A DNA stretch of 44,771 nt from CAZAXU01 sp964489245 (lineage in GTDB: Bacteria; Bacteroidota; Bacteroidia; Flavobacteriales; Flavobacteriaceae). The notes under the pieces were generated by a model. It saw nothing but the letters and a program-made list of their open reading frames with translations. It ran no database searches and had not been told where the DNA came from. Both the position numbers and the translations under genes were made by a program. Positions 1 to 7,750 of the stretch are shown here, in pieces; position 1 is the first letter of the stretch, and each line of letters opens with the position of its first letter. Location of the stretch: contig CAZAXU010000018.1 of assembly GCA_964489245.1 (NCBI GenBank), positions 1-44,771 of the forward strand, given 5' to 3'.

Positions 1-161
1 CCTGCTGAAATACTCATCCGAACGCAAAGGAAGCGTCAAACTAATTGGTTCGGCTTGTTTATCTTCCAAATATTTTTTTTCATAATTGAAATGATAACTA
101 TCATTATCTTCAATCAAAGCCTCCGCCCATTATTGTGCGTGTAAGTCCTAGCTTTTTTCAT
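1..161 (-). pseudogene. hipA: hipA-like kinase, frameshifted 5' fragment
   Basis: The fragment runs off the left edge. Read from 129 down to 1, the frame gives AEALIEDNDSYHF and then a stretch ending in ISLTLPLRSDEYFSR. This resembles the N-terminal 'couple_hipA' domain of HipA serine/threonine toxin kinases, including the conserved SLTLPLR block. The only good ATG (159-161) overlaps the hipB remnant and opens a different frame, MKKARTYTHNNGRRL, which stops at 114-116. The HipA frame itself has a stop (TAA) at 130-132. The two pieces join with a one-base gain or two-base loss near 126-134, so the start is frameshifted here. A weak TTG start at 115-117 is possible but would remove conserved residues. 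Whether the rest of hipA is intact cannot be seen. Confidence 0.75.
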
Positions 162-357
162 CAGAATCTATACTACTTGATTTTACAGGAGTTAAATTAT
201 ATCCGAATAAATCCAAAACCTGATTCACTTTATCCATTCTTAAAGTTTTTTTTTACCCCTCTCCAAATCTTATTTCCACACCCTATTTCTCAGACATCTC
301 CAGTTATGTCATCTTTAATAACTTTCTTCTTATCCTGACAAATTCACTTAATGACAT
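148..357 (-). pseudogene. hipB: hipB-like HTH antitoxin remnant with in-frame stops
   Basis: One frame of 70 codons from an ATG at 355-357 gives MSLSEFVRIRRKLLKMT, a stop, LEMSEK, a stop, GVEIRFGEG, a stop, then KKTLRMDKVNQVLDLFGY and NLTPVKSSSIDSDEKS. This follows the Cro/C1-type HTH antitoxin family (HipB/Y4mF-like), whose members read roughly EFVRxRRKxxxxTQxxLAxKAGVxxRFxRxLExGKxTLRMDKVNxVLxxFG. The stops are at 304-306, 283-285 and 253-255. About three codons are missing after GVEIRF, at the position of the conserved R-D/E-L-E segment, and there is a 9-A run. The 3' end overlaps the hipA ATG, as in an intact hipBA operon. It lies downstream of folD on the same strand. It is clearly non-functional as written. 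Confidence 0.8.
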
Positions 358-375
358 ATACTTGTTCATAATAAC

Positions 376-434
376 TATACCTTTTCGGATACAAAAAAAT
401 AGTGCCTGTAAGAAAATAACCACTTTCGGGTATA
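376..434. promoter_or_regulatory. possible relic hipBA operator, two related sites
   Basis: TATACC-TTTTC-GGATA (376-391) is an imperfect inverted repeat. A related copy, CACTTTCGGGTATA, lies at 421-434. The half-sites resemble the TATCC/GGATA arms of the known E. coli HipB operator. Their place between folD and the hipB remnant fits an autoregulated promoter. Function is inferred from position and half-site similarity only. Confidence 0.35.
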
Positions 435-455
435 AAATAAGATTGAAACAAGCTC

Positions 456-1334
456 TTAAAAATCGGCTTGATAAGCTTTCAGCGTATTTTTTAGCAGCAT
501 GGCAATGGTCATGGGCCCCACTCCTCCGGGCACAGGTGTGATATATGAAGCCTTCGGGCTGACAGCTTCAAAATCTGCATCACCGACCAATCTATAGCCT
601 CGTTTTCGAGAAGCATCTTCTATACTATTGATACCGGCATCAATAATCACAACGCCTTCTTTGACCATATCGGCTGTAAGAAAATGCGCTTGCCCCAGTG
701 CCGTAATGACGATATCTGCTTGTCCGGTCAAGTCTCTGATATTTTTTGTTCTGCTGTGTGCCACCGTGACAGTTGCATTCCCTCCCTGTCTTTTTTGACT
801 CAGCAAAATACTAAGTGGCCGCCCGACAATAAGGCTCCTGCCAATGACAAGAATCTGTTTTCCCTCCGTAGGAATTTCATATCGTTTGATCAACTCCAAA
901 ATGCCATAAGGAGTCGCCGGCAAAAGTGTGGGAAGTCCAATCAGCATTTTTCCTAAATTCATCGGATGAAAACCATCGGCATCTTTTTCAGGAGCTACTT
1001 TCAGGGTCACTTTATGCTCATCTATATGGTCGGGCAACGGTAATTGAACAATATAGCCGTCTATCTCGGGATTCCGATTGAGTTTTTCAATCTCATCAAG
1101 TAAAAATTTCTCAGAAATATCAGCATCAAATTTCAATAACGATGAGCTGAAACCAATTTCCTGACAAGCTTTTATTTTACTGTTTACATAGGTTCTGCTG
1201 GCAGGATCTTCTCCCACAAGAATCGCTGCCAAGTGAGGGGCTCTTTTTCCTTCAGATGTGATTTTTTCTACCTCAAGCTTGATTTCATTTCTGATGTCTC
1301 GGGCGGTTTTTTTTCCGTCTATGATTATCGGCAT
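456..1334 (-). CDS. folD: bifunctional methylenetetrahydrofolate dehydrogenase/cyclohydrolase
   Basis: FolD interconverts 5,10-methylene-THF and 10-formyl-THF in cytosolic one-carbon metabolism, using NADP(H) and a cyclohydrolase step. The 292-residue length is normal for the family. The catalytic Tyr49-x3-Lys53 pair (in RTYVNSK), the VQLPLP block (96-101), Asp120 in DADGFHP, the dinucleotide-binding GRSLIVGRP (165-173) and the C-terminal PVPGGVGPMT (267-276) are all present. It starts 46 bases downstream of the ffh stop on the same strand, so the two may be co-transcribed. The next gene downstream is the hipB remnant, 98 bases away. Confidence 0.97.
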   Translation of the reverse strand: MPIIIDGKKTARDIRNEIKLEVEKITSEGKRAPHLAAILVGEDPASRTYVNSKIKACQEIGFSSSLLKFDADISEKFLLDEIEKLNRNPEIDGYIVQLPLPDHIDEHKVTLKVAPEKDADGFHPMNLGKMLIGLPTLLPATPYGILELIKRYEIPTEGKQILVIGRSLIVGRPLSILLSQKRQGGNATVTVAHSRTKNIRDLTGQADIVITALGQAHFLTADMVKEGVVIIDAGINSIEDASRKRGYRLVGDADFEAVSPKASYITPVPGGVGPMTIAMLLKNTLKAYQADF

Positions 1335-1380
1335 TTTATATTTTTTTTAAGTTTATCCTATCCTGAAAAACAAATGTGAT

Positions 1381-2709
1381 TTAATTCATTCCTTTGAACA
1401 TATTCATCATGGCTTTGCCTTTTCCGCCTTGCATCATCTTCATCATCTTTGCCATCTGATTGAATTGTTTCAGCAATTGATTCACTTCTTGCACATTTGT
1501 TCCCGAACCTTTTGCAATTCGCTTTTTTCTACTGCCGTTAATGATAGCCGGATTCCTTCTTTCTTTGGGCGTCATCGAAAAAATAATGGATTCAATTCCT
1601 TTAAAAGCATCGTCATCAATATCAACACCTTTCATGGCTTTGCTCATTCCGGGAATCATCCCCATCAAGTCTTTGACATTTCCCATTTTTTTAATTTGCT
1701 GAATTTGTTTCAGAAAATCGTCAAAGCCAAACTGATTTTTAGCAATTTTCTTTTGTATTTTTCTGGCTTCTTCCTCGTCAAATTGTTCTTGTGCACGTTC
1801 CACCAATGAAATCACATCGCCCATACCTAAAATCCGTTCTGCCATACGGTCGGGATGGAACACATCCATATCGGTCATCTTTTCTCCTGTTCCTATGAAT
1901 TTTATAGGTTTGTTCACAACAGATTTGATAGATAAGGCTGCCCCGCCGCGAGCATCCCCATCGAGTTTGGTCAAAATCACTCCTTCAAAATCCAGTCTCT
2001 CATTAAAAGCTTTTGCCGTGTTCACCGCATCTTGCCCTGTCATGGCATCAACCACAAATAGAGTCTCTTGCGGTTGCACGGCTTTATGAATCGCTGCAAT
2101 TTCATTCATCATTTGTTCATCAACCGCCAAACGCCCGGCGGTATCTATGATAACCGCATTTTTTCCGTTCTTTTTGGCGTAGGCAATGGCATTTTGGGCA
2201 ATGGCAACCGGATTCTTATTTTCCGGCTCTGTATAGACCTCCACACCGATTTGTTCACCAACCACTTTCAACTGGTCAATTGCTGCAGGTCTATAGACAT
2301 CAGCTGCCACCAACAAAGGTTGCTTGGTTTTTTTGGTTTTCAGCCAGTTTGCCAATTTTCCGGAAAAAGTTGTTTTTCCCGATCCTTGTAATCCCGACAT
2401 TAAAACCACGGATGGCGTTCCCGACAGATTCACTCCCACGGTTTCTCCTCCCATCAGTTCGGTTAGCTCGTCCTTGACAATCTTAACCATCAGCTGTCCG
2501 GGTTGCAAAGAAGTCAACACATTTTGACCTAATGCTTTTTCTTTCACACGATTGGTAAAATCTTTTGCAATTTTATAGTTAACATCGGCATCGAGCAAAG
2601 CACGTCGAACTTCTTTCATGGTTTCTGCCACATTCACCTCGGTGATTCTCCCGTGTCCTTTAAGAACGTGTAATGCCTTATCTAATTTTGAGCTTAAACT
2701 ATCAAACAT
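1381..2709 (-). CDS. ffh: signal recognition particle protein Ffh
   Basis: Ffh is the SRP54 GTPase that binds signal sequences and SRP RNA and delivers ribosomes to FtsY and SecYEG. The 442 residues show an N-domain helical bundle (about 1-90), a G domain with GLQGSGKTT (106-114), DTAGR (189-193) and TKLD (247-250), and a methionine-rich M domain from about 300. The M domain ends in a run containing QMAKMMKMMQGGKGKAMM. All nucleotide-binding motifs are intact. A -7 box, TAACTTTG, lies 23 bases upstream of the ATG. No SRP RNA gene was recognised nearby. Confidence 0.97.
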   Translation of the reverse strand: MFDSLSSKLDKALHVLKGHGRITEVNVAETMKEVRRALLDADVNYKIAKDFTNRVKEKALGQNVLTSLQPGQLMVKIVKDELTELMGGETVGVNLSGTPSVVLMSGLQGSGKTTFSGKLANWLKTKKTKQPLLVAADVYRPAAIDQLKVVGEQIGVEVYTEPENKNPVAIAQNAIAYAKKNGKNAVIIDTAGRLAVDEQMMNEIAAIHKAVQPQETLFVVDAMTGQDAVNTAKAFNERLDFEGVILTKLDGDARGGAALSIKSVVNKPIKFIGTGEKMTDMDVFHPDRMAERILGMGDVISLVERAQEQFDEEEARKIQKKIAKNQFGFDDFLKQIQQIKKMGNVKDLMGMIPGMSKAMKGVDIDDDAFKGIESIIFSMTPKERRNPAIINGSRKKRIAKGSGTNVQEVNQLLKQFNQMAKMMKMMQGGKGKAMMNMFKGMN

Positions 2710-2732
2710 ATTCCTTTGTTTTTCTTAGGTTG

Positions 2733-2740
2733 CAAAGTTA
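2733..2740 (-). promoter_or_regulatory. -7 promoter element of ffh
   Basis: The minus strand reads TAACTTTG, a match to the Bacteroidota primary-sigma -7 consensus TAnnTTTG. It is 23 bases from the ffh ATG. No TTTG is visible at the usual -33 spacing. Confidence 0.5.
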
Positions 2741-2810
2741 TAATTTTTTAGGGAAAGTTTCGGAGGAAAATCTGAATATGATTCATCTTCTTTATTGTTT
2801 CTTTTTTCAC

Positions 2811-2818
2811 TACATTTG
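2811..2818 (+). promoter_or_regulatory. -7 promoter element of the aminotransferase gene
   Basis: TACATTTG matches the Bacteroidota -7 consensus TAnnTTTG and lies 29 bases before the ATG at 2848. It sits in the divergent region between ffh and this gene. A good -33 element is not seen. Confidence 0.5.
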
Positions 2819-2847
2819 TTCATCTTTTTTAAAAATTCAAAAATCAA

Positions 2848-4014
2848 ATGGCATATAATTTTGACGAAATCATCAGGCGTGAAGGAAGTGGTAGTATCAA
2901 ATATGACAAAATGAATTTTTTCTTTGGAAAATCAGATTTGCAACCTCTATGGGTTGCCGATATGGATTTTGCAACCCCTGACTTTATTTTAGATGCCATC
3001 AAAAAACGTCTGGAACACCCCATCTTGGGTTATAGCATGCGGCAAGCTTCTTTCAATCAAAGTTTTATGAATTGGGTAAAAAAAAGACACAACTGGCAAC
3101 TCCAAGAAAATTGGCTGGATTTCAGTCCGGGTGTGGTAAGCGCTTTGGCTATTTCTATTTTGGCACTGACCAAAAAAGACGATAAAATAATTATTCAAAC
3201 ACCCGTATATCATCCGTTTTTTGAAGTTGTGAAAGGAAATGAAAGAACGCTACTGGAAAATCCTCTGAAAACGGATGAATCCGGCAACTATCATATGGAT
3301 TTTGATCATTTGAACTCAATTATCGATACACAAACAAAAATGATTATCATTTCCAATCCGCATAATCCTGTCGGGCGTGTATGGACAAAAGAAGAGTTGA
3401 AGAAACTAGGAAGGATTGCTATTGAAAACAATTTGATTATTCTTTCAGACGATATTCATTCAGATTTTATTTTCGATCCAAATCGCTATATTCCCATAGC
3501 TTCTTTGTCATCTGAGATTGCACAAAGAACCATTACGATAACCTCCCCCAGCAAAACTTTTAATATTGCCGGATTGAGCACATCTATTGTGGTAATTTCC
3601 AATGAAACATATAAACAAAAATATGCCAAAAAACTTACTGATATGCACTTGTTTTTGGGGAATATTTTTGGTGCGCTTGCTTTTGAATCCGCTTATGAAA
3701 ACGGAGAAAAATGGCTGGAACAAATCCTTCGATATCTGTCTGCAAATATTAATTTTACAGTTGATTATATCAACAAACATATTCCTTTGATTCGCGCATA
3801 CAAACCGGAGGGAACATTTTTGATGTGGCTGGATTTTTCGGACACCGGACTTTCTCACGAAACCATTAAAAGCAAATTGATTAACGAGGCAAAAATTGCG
3901 CTAAATGACGGAATATCATTCGGGAAAACCGGTGAAAAATATTTCAGAATGAATATTGCTACCCCACGAGAAAATATACTCAAAGCGCTGAAAAGTCTGG
4001 AAAAAGTTTTTTAA
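2848..4014 (+). CDS. PLP-dependent aminotransferase/C-S lyase of the MalY/PatB type
   Basis: This is a fold-type I PLP enzyme of 388 residues. Family members split cystathionine or other S-linked amino acids (cystathionine beta-lyase) or act as aminotransferases. The N-terminus contains LQPLWVADMDFATPD, which is diagnostic for the MalY/PatB branch. NPHNPVGRVW and SDDIHSDF are the usual PLP-binding segments, and Lys236 in SPSKTFN is the expected Schiff-base lysine. The ATG is preceded by an A-rich leader and a -7 box. It converges on the lipoprotein gene that follows, with 90 bases between. Exact substrate cannot be told from the sequence. Confidence 0.9.
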   Translation: MAYNFDEIIRREGSGSIKYDKMNFFFGKSDLQPLWVADMDFATPDFILDAIKKRLEHPILGYSMRQASFNQSFMNWVKKRHNWQLQENWLDFSPGVVSALAISILALTKKDDKIIIQTPVYHPFFEVVKGNERTLLENPLKTDESGNYHMDFDHLNSIIDTQTKMIIISNPHNPVGRVWTKEELKKLGRIAIENNLIILSDDIHSDFIFDPNRYIPIASLSSEIAQRTITITSPSKTFNIAGLSTSIVVISNETYKQKYAKKLTDMHLFLGNIFGALAFESAYENGEKWLEQILRYLSANINFTVDYINKHIPLIRAYKPEGTFLMWLDFSDTGLSHETIKSKLINEAKIALNDGISFGKTGEKYFRMNIATPRENILKALKSLEKVF

Positions 4015-4104
4015 TATTTTTTTTTCGACCGAAAATTAAAAAAACGTCCGAAAAAAAATTCCGAACGCTGAAAAACAATATCTGTTTCAATGATTAAACT
4101 CAAC

Positions 4105-5211
4105 TCAATCTTGCCATTCTGCCAAAAACAGGTTGGTGTCGTGTGTGCCTCTGTTGTTTCTGTTGGAACCGAAAATCAATTTTTTTCCGTCATATGAAAA
4201 CATAGGGAAAGCATCAAAAATCTGATCGTAGGTGATTTGCTCCAGTCCGGTTCCATCCACATTAATCATATATAGATTGAAAGGTATGGACTTTGTCTTA
4301 TGATTGGAGGAAAAGATAATTTTTTTACCACTCGGATGAAAAAACGGTGCCCAATTTGCTCCTCCCAAATGAGTCACTTGTCTGAGATTGGTTCCGTCTG
4401 CATTGACCACATAAATTTCCATATCGGTTGGTTCCACTAAACCTTGCGCCAATAAATCTTTATATTTTTTGATAGCCTCCGGCGTTTTAGGTCTGGATGA
4501 ACGGAATACCAACTGCTTGCTGTCCGGCGAAAAAAATGCTCCGCCATCATAACCCAACTCATGCGTGATTTGCTTCACATCTGTTCCGTCTATGTTCATT
4601 GTATATAACTCCAAATCTCCACTACGCGTGGAGGTGAATACTATTTTTTTTCCATCGGGAGAAACGGTTGGTTCGGCATCATAGCCCGGAGTATTTGTTA
4701 ATTGTTTAACAATATTTCCTTCCAAATCCGCTACAAAAATATCGTAGGTGTCATAAACCGGCCAAACATAATGTCCTTTTTTCTTTTTAGGTTCGGCAGG
4801 ACAGTTTTTATCTGCCAAATGTGTCGATGAATAAATAATCAAAGAATCTCCCGGAAGAAAATAGCTGCAAGTGGTTCTCCCTAAGCCCGTGCTTAACATC
4901 TTAGGCATTTTTACACTGTCAAGCGGCTGATCGGCATTCATCACAAAAATCTGATCACAAGATACATTCCATCTTGGATTTCTAGCTTGAAAAACCAATT
5001 TTTTGTCATCAAAACTCCAATAGGCTTCAGCATTATCGCCTCCAAAAGTCAATTGTTTGACAGACTTGAAATGCTTTTTCTCTTTCTCATAAAAAACTTT
5101 TTGAACCAACTTGGTTTCTCCTGATTTTCCATCTGCTTTTTTATGATTGTTTTTGCAAGAAGTGACAAGCATCATTGCAGATAATACCAACAAGGTTATT
5201 TTCCTTTTCAT
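4105..5211 (-). CDS. TolB-like/PD40 beta-propeller lipoprotein
   Basis: A 368-residue exported lipoprotein. It has a lysine-rich start, a hydrophobic core and a lipobox VTSC with Cys19 as the lipidated residue. The mature part is built of WD40-like PD40 repeats. Examples are SPDGKKIVFTSTRSGDLELY, SPDSKQLVFRSSRP, HPSGKKIIFSSN and SYDGKKLIFGSNRN, the last three spread through the C-terminal half. It resembles the propeller domain of TolB but lacks the TolB N-terminal domain, and no tol-pal genes are nearby. Bacteroidota carry many such lipoproteins of unknown role. It is preceded by a -7 box. Confidence 0.85.
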   Translation of the reverse strand: MKRKITLLVLSAMMLVTSCKNNHKKADGKSGETKLVQKVFYEKEKKHFKSVKQLTFGGDNAEAYWSFDDKKLVFQARNPRWNVSCDQIFVMNADQPLDSVKMPKMLSTGLGRTTCSYFLPGDSLIIYSSTHLADKNCPAEPKKKKGHYVWPVYDTYDIFVADLEGNIVKQLTNTPGYDAEPTVSPDGKKIVFTSTRSGDLELYTMNIDGTDVKQITHELGYDGGAFFSPDSKQLVFRSSRPKTPEAIKKYKDLLAQGLVEPTDMEIYVVNADGTNLRQVTHLGGANWAPFFHPSGKKIIFSSNHKTKSIPFNLYMINVDGTGLEQITYDQIFDAFPMFSYDGKKLIFGSNRNNRGTHDTNLFLAEWQD

Positions 5212-5238
5212 TTCATTTTTATTTTATAAATTGTGCCA

Positions 5239-5246
5239 CAAAAGTA
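5239..5246 (-). promoter_or_regulatory. -7 promoter element of the PD40 lipoprotein gene
   Basis: The minus strand reads TACTTTTG, matching TAnnTTTG, 27 bases before the lipoprotein ATG. Confidence 0.45.
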
Positions 5247-5269
5247 AATAAAGTTTTTTATTATGAATA

Positions 5270-5306
5270 TCGACAAGCGTATTTTTGATGTCGACAAGCG
5301 TATTTT
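5270..5306. repeat. 16-bp direct repeat upstream of cvpA
   Basis: TCGACAAGCGTATTTT occurs at 5270-5285 and again at 5291-5306, a 21-base period. It lies in the divergent region between the PD40 lipoprotein gene and cvpA, 18 bases before the cvpA ATG. A binding site or a small tandem duplication are both possible. Confidence 0.7.
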
Positions 5307-5323
5307 AAATTAAAACACATATT

Positions 5324-5899
5324 ATGAATTATTTTGATATTATCATTGCAGCCGTTTTGGTTTGGGCATTTTATTCCGGCTATAAAAAAGGAATTGTACA
5401 CATGATTATTTCTCTGCTGGCAATTGTAATTGGAATCTATGCTGCCATTCATTTCTCCTATATGGTCTTGGATTATATTGCTGACTTCATGCACAAAGAC
5501 AAATCGGAATTATTGATTATTGCCTATATTCTGACTTTTGTTATCGTATTTCTCTTAATGCATTTTGTAGGTAAAATCTTAGATAAATTTTTAGATGCCG
5601 TAGCACTTGGATTTATGAACAAAATTGCCGGTGGCGCACTGTCTGTCGGCATCCGAGTGATTGTGTTGAGTCTTGCACTTTGGATGTTTGATCAAGCCAA
5701 TCAAATCTATCCGTTGGTCAAACAAAAAACCCTTGACAACAGCACGCTATACAACCCTATAAAAGATTTATCTCCGGTGATTTTGGTCGGTTTGGAAAAA
5801 CTGAAAAATAACGAAAAATTGAAACAACTCAAAGAAAAGAATTTTAAAATCGAAGACAAAGAAATCAATACACCTCAAAATACGGAAAACGAAAACTGA
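5324..5899 (+). CDS. cvpA: CvpA family membrane protein
   Basis: A 191-residue inner-membrane protein of the CvpA (colicin V production) family. The N-terminus, with VLVWAFYSGYKKGIVHMI, matches the family signature in which a glycine/lysine-rich loop follows the first helix. About four hydrophobic helices are visible (roughly residues 5-20, 24-45, 60-80 and 100-120), then a charged cytoplasmic tail rich in Lys, Glu and Asn. The family's exact role is unsettled; members have been linked to colicin V export and envelope stress. It is followed by yidD and lgt on the same strand, all membrane-biogenesis genes. Confidence 0.85.
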   Translation: MNYFDIIIAAVLVWAFYSGYKKGIVHMIISLLAIVIGIYAAIHFSYMVLDYIADFMHKDKSELLIIAYILTFVIVFLLMHFVGKILDKFLDAVALGFMNKIAGGALSVGIRVIVLSLALWMFDQANQIYPLVKQKTLDNSTLYNPIKDLSPVILVGLEKLKNNEKLKQLKEKNFKIEDKEINTPQNTENEN

Positions 5900-5923
5900 T
5901 TCGAGAAAAACAGGAGAAAAAAC

Positions 5924-5931
5924 TATCTTTG
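5924..5931 (+). promoter_or_regulatory. -7 promoter element of yidD
   Basis: TATCTTTG matches TAnnTTTG and lies 22 bases before the yidD ATG, in the 54-base gap after cvpA. Confidence 0.5.
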
Positions 5932-5953
5932 TAACTTAAAAACAATCGGAAAA

Positions 5954-6223
5954 ATGTTTCAAAAAATCGGTAGGATAATCGCAGAACCTTTTATATGGCT
6001 AACGAAGTTCTATCAATATGTTATTTCTCCTTTGTTGGGGTCAAATTGCAGATATACACCAAGTTGTTCGCACTATACAATCGAGGCATTAAAAACACAC
6101 GGATTGTTTACGGGCGGTTGGTTATCGATTAAAAGAATATTAAGTTGTAACCCTTGGGGTGGTTCAGGATATGATCCGGTTCCCACAAAAGAAGAGATGA
6201 AAAAAAATAAAAATCAATATTAA
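5954..6223 (+). CDS. yidD: membrane protein insertion efficiency factor YidD
   Basis: An 89-residue YidD protein, which assists YidC-dependent insertion of inner-membrane proteins. It has an amphipathic N-terminal helix (about 1-25). The conserved core CRYTPSCSHY (32-41) is followed by GGWLSIKRILSCNPWGGSGYD around 54-73, with three conserved cysteines at 32, 38 and 65. In many bacteria yidD lies near rnpA and yidC; here it is between cvpA and lgt. It has its own -7 box. Confidence 0.95.
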   Translation: MFQKIGRIIAEPFIWLTKFYQYVISPLLGSNCRYTPSCSHYTIEALKTHGLFTGGWLSIKRILSCNPWGGSGYDPVPTKEEMKKNKNQY

Positions 6224-6246
6224 TCCGGAAAGTCAGAAGATAAAAA

Positions 6247-6254
6247 TAACTTTG
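6247..6254 (+). promoter_or_regulatory. -7 promoter element of lgt
   Basis: TAACTTTG matches TAnnTTTG, 28 bases before the lgt ATG. Confidence 0.5.
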
Positions 6255-6282
6255 TACTTTCAAACACTAACTCTATATAAAA

Positions 6283-7149
6283 ATGAACATATTAGCCATA
6301 AACTGGAATCCGAATTTAGGTATTGATCTTGGATTTTTTGTTATCAGATATTACAGCCTGATGTATATTATCGGCTTCATGATAGGATATTATATTTTGA
6401 GAAAAGTATTTATCAGTGAAAAAGTCGACATTAGTTTGCTCGATCCCATTTTAACTTATGTATTTGTTGGAACCTTACTGGGCGCCAGGCTGGGACACGT
6501 GTTCTTCTATGATTGGAATAATTATTTCAAAAATCACTTGATGGAAATTCTTGTTCCCGTGAGAGCAAATCCCAATGCCAATGTATTGGGAATCAACGGA
6601 TATGAATTCACCGGATTCCAAGGATTGGCAAGTCATGGTGCCGCCATCGGCATTATGATTGCTTTAATTCTGTTTTGGCTAAAATATTTTAAAGGAGATA
6701 AATCTCTGTTGTGGCTGATGGATAGGGTGGCACTCACCATTCCTTTTGGTGGCGCGCTGATTAGAATCGGAAATTTACTGAATTCTGAAATCATCGGAAA
6801 ACCTACCGGAACCAACTATGGGTTTATCTTTCAACAACTCGGAGAAGATTTTCCCAGACACCCCACTCAAATCTACGAGGCTTCTGCCTACATGATTTTA
6901 TTGCTTTTAATGTTGTATCTTTTCTGGAGAACCAATATCAAAAAATATGAAGGTATGCTTTTCGGAGTATTCTTCTTGTTGCTTTGGGTGATTCGATTTT
7001 TCATCGAATTCTATAAGGAACCTCAAAAAGAAACCCCCTCTGATTTGATGCTGGCAACAGGACTGGATACCGGACAATTATTGAGCATCCCTTTTGCCAT
7101 TTTAGGCGCTATCATGATGTTTTGGGCATATAAAAAAAATGCGCGATAA
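6283..7149 (+). CDS. lgt: prolipoprotein diacylglyceryl transferase
   Basis: Lgt moves the diacylglyceryl group of phosphatidylglycerol to the lipobox cysteine of prolipoproteins, the first step in lipoprotein maturation. The 288-residue protein has about seven membrane segments. GARLGHVFFYDW (67-78), SHGAAIG with His118, the Lgt signature GGALIRIGNLLNSEIIG beginning at 156 with Arg161, and RHPTQIYEA are all present. Its product would serve lipoproteins such as ApbE and the PD40 protein in this window. It converges on the cytochrome b561 gene with 32 bases between the stops. Confidence 0.97.
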   Translation: MNILAINWNPNLGIDLGFFVIRYYSLMYIIGFMIGYYILRKVFISEKVDISLLDPILTYVFVGTLLGARLGHVFFYDWNNYFKNHLMEILVPVRANPNANVLGINGYEFTGFQGLASHGAAIGIMIALILFWLKYFKGDKSLLWLMDRVALTIPFGGALIRIGNLLNSEIIGKPTGTNYGFIFQQLGEDFPRHPTQIYEASAYMILLLLMLYLFWRTNIKKYEGMLFGVFFLLLWVIRFFIEFYKEPQKETPSDLMLATGLDTGQLLSIPFAILGAIMMFWAYKKNAR

Positions 7150-7160
7150 ACGCACATTTT
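7136..7160 (+). terminator. weak hairpin between lgt and cytochrome b561 gene
   Basis: TGCG (7140-7143) pairs with CGCA (7051-type arm at 7151-7154), flanked by AAAA (7136-7139) and TTTT (7157-7160) with a two-base bulge. It overlaps the lgt stop. It could end transcription from either converging gene, but the stem is short. Confidence 0.35.
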
Positions 7161-7181
7161 CCAATATAAATCCAATCAATC

Positions 7182-7706
7182 TTATTTCATCAGCAAACAC
7201 ATTCTTTTGATGAGGTTTTCTCCTGTTTTGAACTTATACATAAAAACACCACTCACATGTATTGCGACCAAAACCAGTAGAATAAAAACAAAAGTCTCAT
7301 GAATCTGCGCCAAAGCTTCACTAAAATTCGTTTGAGGAAATTCCGCTCCAAACCATTCATATTGAAAAGCACCGGTTTGATAGACCATCACAAAACCTAT
7401 AACGGGAACCGTAAGTAAGAAAAAATAAATCATTGACAACACACCCGTGACAAAACTTTTGTGCATGGCAGAATAATATTCTATTGATTGTGGTTGTAGT
7501 TTTGTTTTTTTGAAATATAAACGCACAAGAGTCAATACAAACAACAACATGCCCAACAAAGCATGTAATCTGTATCGATTAAAATTTTCTGCATTAAATT
7601 CATATTCTTCCATGTTTTTTCCGATGAAAAACAGCGCAATCAACAACACAACGCTCAACCAATGTATCATAATCATTGCTTTTGGATATTTTTCGGGAGT
7701 ATTCAT
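7182..7706 (-). CDS. cytochrome b561 family protein
   Basis: A 174-residue four-helix membrane protein of the bacterial cytochrome b561 (CybB/YodB) type, which passes electrons between quinol and a partner across the inner membrane using two b-haems. Hydrophobic helices lie at about 13-30, 46-64, 88-108 and 135-156. His15, His48, His136 and His150 sit where the four haem ligands of the family are expected. A YceI-type periplasmic partner is often adjacent in other genomes but is not present here. The promoter region holds a -7 box and a perfect palindrome (7751-7764), so the gene may respond to a Crp/Fnr-type regulator. Confidence 0.88.
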   Translation of the reverse strand: MNTPEKYPKAMIMIHWLSVVLLIALFFIGKNMEEYEFNAENFNRYRLHALLGMLLFVLTLVRLYFKKTKLQPQSIEYYSAMHKSFVTGVLSMIYFFLLTVPVIGFVMVYQTGAFQYEWFGAEFPQTNFSEALAQIHETFVFILLVLVAIHVSGVFMYKFKTGENLIKRMCLLMK

Positions 7707-7734
7707 AATTAAAAATTTTTATTTATTATTTATA

Positions 7735-7742
7735 CAAAGATA
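7735..7742 (-). promoter_or_regulatory. -7 promoter element of cytochrome b561 gene
   Basis: The minus strand reads TATCTTTG, matching TAnnTTTG, 28 bases before the ATG. Confidence 0.5.
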
Positions 7743-7750
7743 ATCAAAAA

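Noticed and set aside
135..338. Plus-strand open frame of 67 codons
   Set aside because: It is antisense to the hipB/hipA remnant, has a low-complexity Phe/Leu/Pro-rich product and no promoter or family similarity.
1429..1809. Plus-strand open frame of 126 codons opposite ffh
   Set aside because: It is antisense to the conserved M domain of Ffh and has no recognisable similarity or promoter.
4015..4104. A/T-rich stretch with repeated CCGAAA between converging genes as a terminator
   Set aside because: The CCGAAA units are direct rather than inverted repeats and no stable stem could be drawn.
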